Below are positions 45,565 through 54,295 of a stretch of DNA of 64,000 bases, one piece after another. The position numbers were made by a program, and so were the translations under genes. Position 1 is the first letter of the stretch. Each line of letters begins with the position of its first letter. Location: assembly GCF_003260975.1 (NCBI RefSeq), contig NZ_CP030041.1:2837001-2901000 (forward strand), in the 5' to 3' direction. Source of the stretch: Echinicola strongylocentroti (GTDB lineage: Bacteria; Bacteroidota; Bacteroidia; Cytophagales; Cyclobacteriaceae). The notes beneath the pieces were generated by a model. The model saw only the letters and a list, made by a program, of their open reading frames with translations. It was not told the DNA's origin and made no database searches.

Positions 45565-46620
45565 ATGAAGTTAGACAACAAAGAGATTTTCAAGACGCTT
45601 AATCCGAACAAAGTCTGGATTCCTGTGCTATTCGGGATAGGTATTGTCTTTGTGATGTTCTACTCCGACCCCTCCATTACACGAGAAAACCTTCGGAGTG
45701 TCTTCGATGCCTCGTGGCCATCCATCTTATTGGCTATTTTGGTGATATTTCTGCGTGATGCAGGCTATGTCTATCGGATCAGGGAGATCACGGATAAGCA
45801 CCTTAGCTGGACCAGGGCCATTTATGTGATCATCCTTTGGGAGTTTGCTTCAGCAGTGACACCATCGATCGTAGGGGGTACAGCTGTGGCCGTGTTTATC
45901 CTCCACAAGGAAGGCATCAAGCTGGGAAAGGCCATTGCCTTTGTGATGGTGACCGCTATATTGGACAATTTGTTCTTCGTCATTGGCGCTCCTTTGGTGT
46001 TGTTTTTTGCACAGGGAAGTATTTTCCCGGACAGTCACGTCCTGGAGCTGAGATTGGGCAAGAGCCTGAATTACATCTTTTGGGTGAGCTATTCCTTATA
46101 TGCGCTGTATTCCTTGATCATGGCGGCGGCATTATTTTATCGGCCAAGGGTCTTTAAGTGGGTGCTATTAAAAATCTTTAGCATCCGATGGATACGCAAA
46201 TGGAAGTACAATGCCAGCGAGTATGGCGACCAGATCATCGAATCCAGCAAGGAGCTACAAGGCAAAAAAGCCAAATATTGGATCACCATCGCCGTAGCCA
46301 CCATTTTTATCTGGTCTTCCCGCTACCTGATGCTCAATGCCCTGATGACGGCTTATGTAGACTTGAGTTTTACGGAACATATTTTGGTCTTTGCGAGGCA
46401 GATCATCATGTGGATCGTCATGATGATTTCCCCTACCCCTGGCAGCAGCGGTACAGCAGAGTTTTTCTTTGCACAGTTCTTCTATGAATTCCTGACCAAC
46501 TACACCTTTGTGGGAAGTATCCTATGGAGAATGTTCTCTTATTATCCTTATTTGCTCTTGGGGGCGATCTTCCTTCCTAGATGGATCCGTCAGGTCTTTT
46601 TCAAGAAGAAAGAAGAGTAA
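45565..46620 (+). CDS. Flippase-like membrane protein (UPF0104/LPG synthase TM domain)
   Basis: A 351-residue integral membrane protein with about eight transmembrane helices of the AglD/UPF0104 (lysylphosphatidylglycerol synthase TM region) family. LLAILVIFLRDAGYVYRIREIT, WEFASAVTPSIVGGTAVAVFIL and MISPTPGSSGTAEFFFAQFF, with its conserved P.PGS.G..E motif, are diagnostic. The aminoacyl-transferase domain of MprF is absent, so it is probably a lipid or lipid-linked-sugar translocase of unknown substrate. It starts 5 bp after scpA and is likely cotranscribed. ATG 45565 was preferred to the frame's earlier start inside scpA. Confidence 0.85.
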   Translation: MKLDNKEIFKTLNPNKVWIPVLFGIGIVFVMFYSDPSITRENLRSVFDASWPSILLAILVIFLRDAGYVYRIREITDKHLSWTRAIYVIILWEFASAVTPSIVGGTAVAVFILHKEGIKLGKAIAFVMVTAILDNLFFVIGAPLVLFFAQGSIFPDSHVLELRLGKSLNYIFWVSYSLYALYSLIMAAALFYRPRVFKWVLLKIFSIRWIRKWKYNASEYGDQIIESSKELQGKKAKYWITIAVATIFIWSSRYLMLNALMTAYVDLSFTEHILVFARQIIMWIVMMISPTPGSSGTAEFFFAQFFYEFLTNYTFVGSILWRMFSYYPYLLLGAIFLPRWIRQVFFKKKEE

Positions 46621-47596
46621 GCCCCGGAAGGATATCAGGATTTTATCAGTAGGATAGAAGTAAGCGGTGTCGTCGGTCAGCTGTCGACTGTCCACAGGAG
46701 TCAAGGAGCTTGAAACCTTCCAGCATCATCATCTCACTGATCCTTCGTCTCGTGCATTACTTGGGAAGATAATTTTAACCCGCACTACAAGACATCGGCA
46801 AATAGTGACGTAAATCAGCTAACTTATTTAACCACATTAGGAACATAGGGTACATTAGGGAAAATTCGGTAATCAATATGCTGAAGCCATACCAAATCCA
46901 ACGACATACAAATCTTCGGAAGTTAGATGAAAATATGCATTAGCCTATCTATTGCGACAAGAAATTGCTTTGCTTTAGTTTTCGGTTCTACCTGGCAGCT
47001 AAACCATAGCCGCTAGGTCAAGGGTGTAAAAGACTGATAGACAAGCCTGCCTTATTGCCCGCTCGCTTTTTAATTTCTTAACGCCCAATACCTGCAAGGC
47101 GGAATCAGTTAATAAGTCTGTTTTATGCTATAAAGAGTCTCTTTTGGATAAATTATCATGATTATTCCATGCAGTGGCCTATTTTCTTAAATAACCAAGT
47201 TGAGCCAGAACTATAAGCTCCCCTGAGCCAAAAAATGGTATCGTTTCCTTAAGACGGCCCTTGGCATGCCTGTTTTTCAGTAGGTGGTGGAGGCCGTTAG
47301 AAAAGGGAGTTGGCTCGCGTCGTGGAACAGCGAGACCCACTCTCTTTTAGGCCGTAGCTACCGGATGAAAATTAAAATGGGGGAGGGATCGTCGTCGCAT
47401 GGGAAATGTATGTCCCATTTTAAAAGGCATACCACAGGCCTAGATTTTTTTCTTTCTTTTTTCATCAATGGAAAAAAGGAAAAGGATAAAATCCACCAAG
47501 ATGATCAGGTTTCTGCGGCCACAGTCAATCAAAAAAGGGGGGCTTAAATACATAAAAAGGATAAATACCTTTAACTAAACGGCATTGATTTCGGGT
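46621..47596. other. Long gene-poor region with repeat fragments
   Basis: Nearly 1 kb with no convincing gene. 46929-46990 is a fragment of repeat family B (AAATATGCATTAGCCTATCT). 47301-47348 can form an imperfect hairpin (AAAAGGGAGTTGGCTCG with CGAGACCCACTCTCTTTT), and an AAAATGGG/CCCATTTT pair lies near 47374-47423. An 87-codon frame at 47284-47547 runs through this hairpin and has low-complexity Lys-rich content, so I do not call it a gene. Confidence 0.5.
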
Positions 47597-48064
47597 TTAA
47601 TTTCTAATTCCCTCTGAGAAAAAATTCTTCTTCCACATCTCTTTACAAACGAAATTGACACAATCTAAAATCTGGTAGATATTTTTGGGCACAAAAGGGC
47701 TCAGGCTGATTTGGTAATTGCCATGTCTGTCCTTTTGGATGTCCAATTCATATTGGTTCTTCAGCTGAAGTAATTCTCTTGGAAAAAAAATCTGGACATG
47801 GGTAGAGGTCATGTCATAATGAATGCCAAATTGCTTCTTTTTGTGGTGATAACGATGCTGAACGGACTTTTCCTGAAACAGCTTTTCGGATATATGAAGC
47901 ATGGAGGATTGCCATAACTTTGGATTGAACTGATGGGTGACCTGGATGTTTCCCCTTATGAATTTATAGCTCACATGATGATCCAGCTCTAATTTAACAG
48001 GCAAGTTATTCTTGATGGATAGGAACCTCCATAAGTTATCAATTTTTCTTACGTCCATTTTCAC
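47597..48064 (-). CDS. Hypothetical protein
   Basis: A 155-residue basic, His-rich soluble protein that I do not recognise. No signal peptide or membrane helix is seen. It starts MKMDVRKIDNLWRFLSIKNN, has a dense HRYHHKKKQFGIHYD segment in the middle and many aromatic residues near the C-terminus (IYQILDCVNFVCKEMWKKNFF). It lies 12 bp downstream of another unrecognised gene on the same strand, so the two are probably one transcript and may act together. Confidence 0.6.
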   Translation of the reverse strand: MKMDVRKIDNLWRFLSIKNNLPVKLELDHHVSYKFIRGNIQVTHQFNPKLWQSSMLHISEKLFQEKSVQHRYHHKKKQFGIHYDMTSTHVQIFFPRELLQLKNQYELDIQKDRHGNYQISLSPFVPKNIYQILDCVNFVCKEMWKKNFFSEGIRN

Positions 48065-48076
48065 GATATTTTGGGT

Positions 48077-48664
48077 CTACTCTATCAACCGAAAGTAATC
48101 TTCAGCGGTCGTTAAAAAAGCCTCTTGTCCCTCTTCTGTGTCCAGAATTGGGAGCCATTCTTGAGCCACCTTTACTTGGAATTTAGTCTTGCCATCTATT
48201 AAAGGCCAGATTTTTTTGACGAAACGATAGTGACTCCTGCGATCTCCTTGGCGAAAACTTACAGTATCCCTTATTTCTTTATCCACTATCCATCTCACCT
48301 CCACTTGGGCTTCATTTTCCAGCCTTTCAGAAGGTTCTATAAAGATGTAGGCTTTATTCCTTATACGGCTTATAATAATAGAGGGATTAACAAATATCAA
48401 ATTTTTATTCTTAAAACGCTTCCTTAAACGATATATTTCCAGTTTTGACTCCTTATTTTTATCGATATCATAATAAGGTTTTCTCACATTTTTAAAATAT
48501 AACAGATTGGAATCTGTGATATGATTGGGGCCTTTAGAAGCGGAATTATCTGCCCGGTAGTCGTTAAAAAAAGACAGGATCAACACTATTCCTACGGACA
48601 CAAGACCAAAGATCTTCATGATCTTGATCAGCTCAGAAGTCAATATCGGATCGTTGGCGGGCAT
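48077..48664 (-). CDS. Hypothetical membrane-anchored protein
   Basis: A 195-residue protein with one N-terminal transmembrane helix (about residues 18-34, IFGLVSVGIVLILSFF) and a basic, probably extracytoplasmic domain rich in Arg/Lys and aromatic residues. No family is recognised. It is the first gene of a two-gene unit with the preceding hypothetical gene (12 bp apart). It is divergent from a small membrane-protein gene at 48743. Confidence 0.65.
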   Translation of the reverse strand: MPANDPILTSELIKIMKIFGLVSVGIVLILSFFNDYRADNSASKGPNHITDSNLLYFKNVRKPYYDIDKNKESKLEIYRLRKRFKNKNLIFVNPSIIISRIRNKAYIFIEPSERLENEAQVEVRWIVDKEIRDTVSFRQGDRRSHYRFVKKIWPLIDGKTKFQVKVAQEWLPILDTEEGQEAFLTTAEDYFRLIE

Positions 48665-48707
48665 AAGCTTTCGTACAATTGAATGCAGTTACGGTAAGCA
48701 AGGCAGT

Positions 48708-48737
48708 TTTGAAATCGTAAAGTAAACCATAACTTTA
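48708..48737 (+). promoter_or_regulatory. Promoter for the 49-residue membrane protein
   Basis: TTTG at 48708-48711 and TAACTTTA at 48730-48737 are 18 bp apart, a perfect -33 box and a one-mismatch -7 box. Transcription would start within a few bases of the ATG at 48743, giving a near-leaderless message. Confidence 0.5.
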
Positions 48738-48742
48738 CTGAC

Positions 48743-48892
48743 ATGTTTGATTTAAAAAAGAATATTCGATTTCGTATCGGATCAGAAGACTGGGAAATGC
48801 CCTTCGGCGTGCTTTTGCTCTTACTTGGGATCGCTCTTGTAATGATCGTAGGAGGGGCTTACTTGGGATATTACTATGGAAAAACCCATTGA
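48743..48892 (+). CDS. Small single-span membrane protein (49 residues)
   Basis: A short frame from ATG 48743 to TGA 48892. The protein begins MFDLKKNIRFRIGSEDWEMP and continues into one long transmembrane helix (PFGVLLLLLGIALVMIVGGA) followed by YLGYYYGKTH. The clean layout of charged N-terminus, helix and short tail, and a well-spaced promoter just upstream, argue that it is real. No homologue is recognised. It runs opposite to its neighbours. Confidence 0.6.
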   Translation: MFDLKKNIRFRIGSEDWEMPFGVLLLLLGIALVMIVGGAYLGYYYGKTH

Positions 48893-49040
48893 TGAAAACT
48901 GACTCATGACCAAGGTAAGAACGGGCCGGACGCTATGATATTTTAAGGATTCTCTAAACAGCAAAATACAAAACCCTCGATAACCACCTGATAATCTATC
49001 AGTCGAATATGGCTTGATGGGGATAGCGCTACACAAAGTA

Positions 49041-49063
49041 GGCCCTTTTTCTGAAAAAGGGCC
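49041..49063. other. GC-rich hairpin
   Basis: GGCCCTTTTT-CTG-AAAAAGGGCC is a perfect 10-bp stem. It lacks a following U tract on either strand, so terminator function is uncertain; it lies between the small membrane-protein gene and the gene ending at 49144. Confidence 0.4.
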
Positions 49064-49143
49064 AATGATCATTTCCCCAATGGTCTTTCGTTCTTCCCCG
49101 CCCACGTTTTTCAATTATTGATTAAGTAGGTAGGGAATACCGT

Positions 49144-49599
49144 TCAAAACAAGCCCCAGCCGTCGTCAAATTTGCAGGAAGGATCGAAGCCCTTTACCCA
49201 GTCCACAAATAGTGACTTGAAGTCGTTAATGGCATCGCGGAGTAGCTGAAGGTGTTCTTCCGAATGATTGTCCACCATGGCCACCGAATAGGTCATTGAA
49301 TTTAGATGGCGGGCATGCACTTTCATAAAAACGGCATTTTCCATTTTTAGGATATAATCGTCCACCCCTTCGGCACCTGCAAATTTTCCGCATATGACAG
49401 TGGCATCTTCTAGCATATATGTACCGTACATTTCTTTGGCCCCTTCATCCAAGACACCTACCAGCGCTTCGGTAAGGTGAAGGATGTCGTTGGCCTTCTG
49501 CATGAGTGGGTGCTTCCTGATGCGGTCTTGTTCTCTTCTGAAATCTTCCTCGTCTCCATCATCCCATTGATCATCGTCATCATCAAAATCATTCCACAT
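49144..49599 (-). CDS. Conserved acidic hypothetical protein
   Basis: A 151-residue cytoplasmic protein with a very acidic start (MWNDFDDDDDQWDDGDEEDF) and a helical body: HPLMQKANDILHLTEALVG, DEGAKEMYGTYMLEDATVIC and LQLLRDAINDFKSLFVDWVKGF. I recall no named family with certainty; similar proteins seem to occur in Cytophagales. It is transcribed alone downstream of the DUF3127 gene and a terminator. Confidence 0.7.
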   Translation of the reverse strand: MWNDFDDDDDQWDDGDEEDFRREQDRIRKHPLMQKANDILHLTEALVGVLDEGAKEMYGTYMLEDATVICGKFAGAEGVDDYILKMENAVFMKVHARHLNSMTYSVAMVDNHSEEHLQLLRDAINDFKSLFVDWVKGFDPSCKFDDGWGLF

Positions 49600-49634
49600 A
49601 AACTCCAGATTTATTGTTAAGCTATTTTACTAGT

Positions 49635-49669
49635 AAAAAGGGCTGTACCGAAATCTCGATACAGCCCTT
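49635..49669 (-). terminator. Intrinsic terminator of the DUF3127 gene
   Basis: Stem AAGGGCTGTA / TACAGCCCTT with an 11-nt loop and an A tract at the left, which reads as a U tract on the minus strand. It is about 30 bp past the stop of the DUF3127 gene. Confidence 0.8.
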
Positions 49670-49700
49670 AAATATAGTCTTTTTGATAGTTTTGCCTCTA

Positions 49701-50054
49701 TCAGAATGGCAAAATATCTTCTCCACTTTCGTCATTGAAGGTGCTTACCTCAGGAGAACCTGCCGCTCCTTGGCCGCCAGCTGGTGCTCCACCTTGCTTA
49801 TCCACTCTCCATACCTTTACGTCGGTGTACCATCTGCTGTTATACTCACGGCTTTCGATCTCTATTCCCGCTTTGACAGTGTCACCTTGCTGCATCCCAA
49901 ACTGGTCAATTTTATCTCCCCAGACGGTTAGGCAAACTTTTTTGGGATATTGCCCTTCTGTCTCAAGAATAAAATCCTGCTTTCTCCATGTCCCATTTTT
50001 TCCATTGCCAGATTGCTCAGGCATGATCTGAATGATTTTACCGTTAATTTCCAT
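49701..50054 (-). CDS. DUF3127 OB-fold protein with SSB-like tail
   Basis: A 117-residue protein of the Bacteroidota DUF3127 family. Residues 1-85 (MEINGKIIQIMPEQSGNGKN, WRKQDFILETEG, VCLTVWGDKIDQF, GDTVKAGIEIESREYNSRWY) read as an OB-fold like those of SSB-type proteins. A Gly/Ala-rich linker (GGAPAGGQGAAGS) then leads to an acidic tip, DESGEDILPF, very similar to the DDDIPF tip through which SSB recruits repair enzymes. It is likely a single-stranded nucleic-acid binding protein, by inference. It has its own terminator. Confidence 0.85.
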   Translation of the reverse strand: MEINGKIIQIMPEQSGNGKNGTWRKQDFILETEGQYPKKVCLTVWGDKIDQFGMQQGDTVKAGIEIESREYNSRWYTDVKVWRVDKQGGAPAGGQGAAGSPEVSTFNDESGEDILPF

Positions 50055-50184
50055 ATAGTTATTTATTTTTATTGCCTTTCCGAACCACGAAGGTACTCAT
50101 TCACCCCTTTTATTAAAAAAGAGAAGGTTTAATTTCTCAAAGTTTTTTGGACATCCCTGCTGAATGCCCTTGGCAATAAATGAA

Positions 50185-50461
50185 TTAACCCGGTTTATGC
50201 ATGCCAATAGTGCCATCAAGGATGACTGATCCTAGTTCCAAGTACAAAAGGCCAGTCAGTCAGTTGCGTTTAAAATGACAAAACTTCCAGAGCAAACGCA
50301 TTTAAAAAAATGTTCCTATTTGCATTTATATCTGTCGTTCCTACGGAACTTACACTTTTGTGTGTAATCATTTTTTGTTGTCACCTGCACCTTCTATATG
50401 CCCCTCCGCCAAAGGCGGATGAGGCAGGATGCTCAGTTGCTAACGCATATTCAGGGTTTAA
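50185..50461. repeat. MITE-like repeat, family B (copy 3, diverged)
   Basis: The left end is TTAACCCGGTTTATGCAT and the right end CTAACGCATATTCAGGGTTTAA, matching the terminal repeats at 21855-22030. The interior is different from other copies and includes ACGCATTTAAAAAAATGTTC, also seen near 35920. Confidence 0.6.
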
Positions 50462-50700
50462 CCTCAACCAAATCAACTAATCATTCTTTCAGCCCATCCC
50501 GCCATTCGGTAATCTAGTGTCAAGCCAAACCTAAACCTACGTGTAATCCGGTGTGTCTTTTGGCCTATCTCTACGTTGCAAAAAGACTTCCTTAGCTACG
50601 GCTAGGGGCGTTTTTTGTGCCTTGATCTCGTCCAAAATCCACTACCGCCTTACCCGTCATTTAAGCGTTGACTTGACTCTAGGCTACTGCGGTTTCCAAT

Positions 50701-50861
50701 GTACAAATCGGGGCAAAGTGCCAGCGGCACGATAAATCTTGTAACCTGCGGATTCATCCGCAGGAGCTTAAGCTCTCCTCAACCTTCCGAAGGAGTGCCA
50801 TCGGAACGGATGATAGCTATGCCTACACGAAAATTGTTCCCCTTCAAAACACTAAACGCGT
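50701..50861. repeat. Dispersed repeat, family E (copy 2)
   Basis: GTACAAATCGGGGCAAAGTG and CCAGCGGCACG, then GATGATAGCT, GCCTACACGAAAA, TTGTTCCCCTTCAAAA and CACTAAACGCG match the module at 28618-28703. This copy has an extra ~75 bp, rich in small inverted repeats, before GATGATAGCT. Confidence 0.65.
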
Positions 50862-50910
50862 TTGCCTTGACAAAACTTCCCTTTCCAGGTGCTATTTCTT
50901 TATGATTAAT

Positions 50911-50918
50911 TATCTTTG
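50911..50918 (+). promoter_or_regulatory. -7 box upstream of the MATE gene
   Basis: TATCTTTG matches TAnnTTTG exactly and lies 13 bp before the ATG at 50932. A clear TTTG -33 box at normal spacing was not seen. Confidence 0.4.
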
Positions 50919-50931
50919 ACCAACTGTTTTT

Positions 50932-52293
50932 ATGCAAGCACCGAAAGAGAAAAAATACACAGAAGGGAAGTTAATATCTGCACTTGTCAGCCTCGCCTTC
51001 CCGATCATTTTGGCCAATGTCCTTCAAACTGCCTATCAGCTGATTGATACTTTTTGGCTGGGAAGATTGGGGGCCAATGCGGTGGCTGCGGTGAGTGTGA
51101 GTTTTCCTATTCTCTTTCTGATCTTATCGGTCGGGGCCGGGCTTACGCTGGCCGGTACGGTGCTCGTCTCTCAGCACAAGGGAGCCAATAACCAAAAAAT
51201 GGTCAATTCCGCCTCTTCCCAGACGGTATTTGTGGTGTTTTCTATCTCGGTTTTACTGGCTATCGTGGGTTATTTTGCTGCTGGACCCTTGATGAAGGTG
51301 ATTGGGGCAGGCCCGGAAATCTACTCCGATTCGGTTGATTATTTCAAAGTATCTTCATTGGGCTTTGTCTTTCTCTTCATGTTCTTTGTCTTCCAGTCCC
51401 TTATGCGTGGGATCGGCAATGTCAAACTACCCGTTTATGTGGTATTGGTCACCGTATTGCTCAACTTGGTGCTTGACCCACTTTTTATTTACGGGTTTGG
51501 GCCAGTGCCGGGATTTGGAGTAGCGGGTGCAGCCGTGGCCAGTGTCATTACCCAAGGGCTCTCGGCCATCGCAGGCATCTACATCATGTGGAGAGGGAAA
51601 CACGGCATTCAAATCCATTTTTCCGAAATGAAATGGGATCCTCCATGGGCCAAAAAACTGTTCCAGCTTGGTTTTCCTTCCAGTATGGAGCAATCCGCCA
51701 GGGCTTTGGGAATGATCATGATGGTCATGCTGGTCACTAGCTTTGGAAGTGAAACGGTCGCTGCATATGGAGTGGGCGCCAGAATGCTGAGTTTTGTAAT
51801 CGTGCCAGCATTGGGATTGGCCATTGCCACGACTACCCTTGTGGGACAGAATGTGGGGGCGCGAAAACTCAAAAGAGCAGAAAAAACAGGCCTGCTCAGC
51901 ATAAAAGTTGCCTTTTTTGGGCTAACGGGCATTGGCATATTGCTGTTTCTGTTTGCCGAGGATTTGGTGCGGTTTTTTGTTCCCAATGAGCCCAATGTGA
52001 TTGCTGACGGTGCCCTTTTTATAAAGATCATGGGGCCTAGCTTTGGCTTCCTCGGCGTCCAGCAGGTGGTCAATGGCACCTTTAATGGAGCAGGATTTAC
52101 CAAAGCGTCCATGTTTATCTCTTTCCTGAACCTGTGGATTATCCGTTTTCCAGTGGGATATTACCTGGCTTACCATACTTCTTTGGGCCACGAAGGAATC
52201 TACTGGGCATTCCCCATCTCCAACTGGGTCTCTGCCATCGTCGCTTTTATCTATTTCAAAACGGGTTATTGGCGGAAGCGGCTGGAGAGCTGA
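50932..52293 (+). CDS. MATE-family efflux transporter
   Basis: A 453-residue membrane protein with about 12 transmembrane helices in two homologous halves, as in multidrug and toxin extrusion (MATE) transporters that use sodium or proton gradients. The opening FPIILANVLQTAYQLIDTFWLGRLGANAVAAV is diagnostic, repeated in spirit at LGFPSSMEQSARALGMIMMV in the second half; VGQNVGARKLKRAEKTG is the conserved loop. Substrates are unknown. It is transcribed alone. Confidence 0.93.
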   Translation: MQAPKEKKYTEGKLISALVSLAFPIILANVLQTAYQLIDTFWLGRLGANAVAAVSVSFPILFLILSVGAGLTLAGTVLVSQHKGANNQKMVNSASSQTVFVVFSISVLLAIVGYFAAGPLMKVIGAGPEIYSDSVDYFKVSSLGFVFLFMFFVFQSLMRGIGNVKLPVYVVLVTVLLNLVLDPLFIYGFGPVPGFGVAGAAVASVITQGLSAIAGIYIMWRGKHGIQIHFSEMKWDPPWAKKLFQLGFPSSMEQSARALGMIMMVMLVTSFGSETVAAYGVGARMLSFVIVPALGLAIATTTLVGQNVGARKLKRAEKTGLLSIKVAFFGLTGIGILLFLFAEDLVRFFVPNEPNVIADGALFIKIMGPSFGFLGVQQVVNGTFNGAGFTKASMFISFLNLWIIRFPVGYYLAYHTSLGHEGIYWAFPISNWVSAIVAFIYFKTGYWRKRLES

Positions 52294-52373
52294 TGCATAA
52301 ATCAAGTGCGACGAACACCGCATTATTACTTCCTCTACAATAATCCTTTGATCAACCTAAAGCCTTTATTGCT

Positions 52374-52751
52374 ATGAGTAGAATGCTTGGAATGTTTATC
52401 GTTGTTTTACTATTATGGTCATGCCAATCGGCAACTCCTGAATATCCGGATTCCAAATGTGCAGAAGCCACGGAGTTTGTCCAAGAGGTAGAAAACAGGG
52501 AAGGAAGATTATATCGAATGGAAGATTCAGAAAACTACGCTATCAATTACCATTATCCAGAAACGATTGATATGGTGGATGTGGGAGTTGTTTGCCATAT
52601 TCCGACTGATTTTCCATTGCCCGAGACTACTGAAGAGGCGCTAGAAGTCACCTTTCGTGGTCGCTATTGGAAGTACACCGATGTGCCTCCAGCCATGCCT
52701 GCTGGAAGTACGGTGTATTATTTGGAAGTGACAGCTATCAGCAAAGAATAG
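52374..52751 (+). CDS. Small hypothetical lipoprotein
   Basis: A 125-residue lipoprotein (MSRMLGMFIVVLLLWSC, lipobox LWSC). The domain contains two further Cys (SKCAEATE and GVVCHIP) that could form a disulfide, and a VTFRGRYWKY strand before the C-terminus. The overall pattern suggests a small OB-like or beta-sandwich domain, not a family I can name. It lies 80 bp after the MATE gene on the same strand. Confidence 0.7.
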   Translation: MSRMLGMFIVVLLLWSCQSATPEYPDSKCAEATEFVQEVENREGRLYRMEDSENYAINYHYPETIDMVDVGVVCHIPTDFPLPETTEEALEVTFRGRYWKYTDVPPAMPAGSTVYYLEVTAISKE

Positions 52752-52859
52752 TAGTAGCTACCAACGATATGGTATTGAGTTAGAAACCCACTACTCATAG
52801 TGCCTCAGCACAGCTGTCGGAACAACAAGGAGAAATGTGGGAACTGCCAATATTGCCCT

Positions 52860-53153
52860 TTATTTTTTCTTCACCTGAAGATAAACCTCTAAGGTTTGGA
52901 CGTATTCTTCGAAGGCTCGGACTCCTTTTTTGGTAATTCTGCAGGTGGTAAGGGGAAAATTGTCCCGAAATGATTTATCCACCTCTATATAGCCTGCGGT
53001 TTTAAGTTTGCCGATCTGGATGGAAAGATTGCCTGAAGTGGCCCCGGTTTTTTCTTTGATATAATTAAATTCTGCATCCTCTACTGACATCAACAATGAA
53101 ACGACGGCCAGCCTCAATTGGCTGTGGAGAATGGGATTTAATGTTTTAAACAT
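52860..53153 (-). CDS. Winged-helix transcriptional regulator (small MarR/ArsR-like)
   Basis: A 97-residue DNA-binding protein of the short winged-helix group often paired with membrane proteins. LNPILHSQLRLAVVSLLMSVEDAEFNYIKEKTGATSGNLSIQIGKLKTAGYIEVDKSF carries the helix-turn-helix and DFRDNFPLT-type wing; TTCRITKKGVRAFEEYV follows. It lacks metal-binding cysteines. Its start overlaps the end of the membrane-protein gene by 8 bp, so the two are coexpressed. Confidence 0.87.
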   Translation of the reverse strand: MFKTLNPILHSQLRLAVVSLLMSVEDAEFNYIKEKTGATSGNLSIQIGKLKTAGYIEVDKSFRDNFPLTTCRITKKGVRAFEEYVQTLEVYLQVKKK

Positions 53154-53733
53154 TGTTTACTGGGGATTTTGGCTTCATTAGGTGAGCTGGGATAATATAA
53201 CTGGTCAAAACGGCCACCATAAGCAGAATGAGTTGGTATTGAAATGGTTGTGTGAAGGCAATAAAGCCGCAAACCGAACTGACAATCCCACCGACCATCA
53301 ACACCCTGTACTTCAAAGACACCGCAGTAGCATAGGAAGCTGTTCCGTACAAAATCATAAAGATAGGGTATACGACATCCCAACCAATGACAAAGGCCCT
53401 AAAAAGTACAAGAACAAGGGCAATTCCCATGCCTCCCCATATACCTGCCATCACTCGCCCCATGTAGGTACTTGCTTTGCGCCGCTTTTTCTTCTTGGCC
53501 AGATAGACGAAATGAGCCACACCGCCCAATGCCATCAGTGTCCATATCTGATAAGCTTGTGGGTACTGCACGACAAACGCCAATACATAATGAGCCACTG
53601 CACATCCCAATGTGAGGTACCCCCACATAAAATATAAAAAGCGGTCTTGATAAATCTGGTATTTGGTAGATTCCATCATTGAGCGGATCAGCTGGATGCT
53701 TTCCTTCTCGTTCCATTGTCTTGTTTTTTCCAT
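53146..53733 (-). CDS. Membrane protein paired with the winged-helix regulator
   Basis: A 195-residue protein with an amphipathic N-terminus (EKESIQLIRSMMESTKYQIYQDRFLYFMWGYL) and about five transmembrane helices. The basic loop AKKKKRRKAS separates helices two and three. It resembles the Bacteroidota membrane proteins encoded next to a short HTH regulator; the function is not known. It overlaps the regulator gene by 8 bp and is the first gene of the pair. Confidence 0.75.
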   Translation of the reverse strand: MEKTRQWNEKESIQLIRSMMESTKYQIYQDRFLYFMWGYLTLGCAVAHYVLAFVVQYPQAYQIWTLMALGGVAHFVYLAKKKKRRKASTYMGRVMAGIWGGMGIALVLVLFRAFVIGWDVVYPIFMILYGTASYATAVSLKYRVLMVGGIVSSVCGFIAFTQPFQYQLILLMVAVLTSYIIPAHLMKPKSPVNNV

Positions 53734-53749
53734 CGGTTTTATTTTTTAG

Positions 53750-53967
53750 TTAAACTCGGTTTATGTATTTGGAATCGTCATAGCCTGTCCCGATGGCTAT
53801 CAGGAAGAGCTGAAAGAGCAAGAAAAATCAGTTGGTTTGGAGGTGTGAGCGTAGCACCGCTACGGTGACACCGAAAACTAAAGCGAAGCGGCTGATTTTA
53901 AAGCAATTTCAGATCGCAATACCTGTGCGCCGTGGCGTAGATAGGCTAATGCATATTCCGGGTTAAA
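53750..53967. repeat. MITE-like repeat, family B (copy 4, inverted)
   Basis: TTAAACTCGG at the left and CTAATGCATATTCCGGGTTAAA at the right. The interior read on the minus strand has GCTTTAAAATCAGCCGCTTCG and the CACCGTAGCGGTGCTACG palindrome as in copy 1, and CTACGCCACGGCGCACAGGT as in copy 2. It lies just upstream of the membrane-protein gene's start. Confidence 0.8.
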
Positions 53968-54295
53968 TCCATATCCAAACTTGGGTGCCATTGCAGGCCA
54001 AGAGCGCATCTTGCAGGATTGGTCTTGCTCATCGAATGTCATGATGGCCACCGCATTGAAAGCGAGGCTATCTGATTGGTGCCCCTTCCCTTAAATGATG
54101 AGCGCTTTACCGCTGAGCCTGAATCCCACGTTTTCATATTGATAGTACTTGTTGTTAAAGAACACACTAACATAAAGTAGTTTATAATATAAACCAAATT
54201 AAATCAGTGTTTTATGATTTGGATATGGACCAAAGCTAGGAAACTGTGGATGTATTTATATGTAGGGAAGTTATACTGGAAAAGCACCCCACCTA

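Larger units (their letters stand above)
50055..50931. other. Repeat-filled intergenic region
   Basis: No gene seen over almost 900 bp. 50185-50461 is a family B element and 50701-50861 a family E element, both listed separately. Between them are a short CGATC-rich stretch and the hairpin CCGCCAAAGGCGG. Near the right end TATCTTTG at 50911-50918 is a perfect -7 box for the MATE gene. Confidence 0.55.

Noticed and set aside
47284..47547. 87-codon open frame in the gene-poor region
   Set aside because: It runs through an imperfect hairpin and ends in low-complexity Lys-rich sequence; no start signal.
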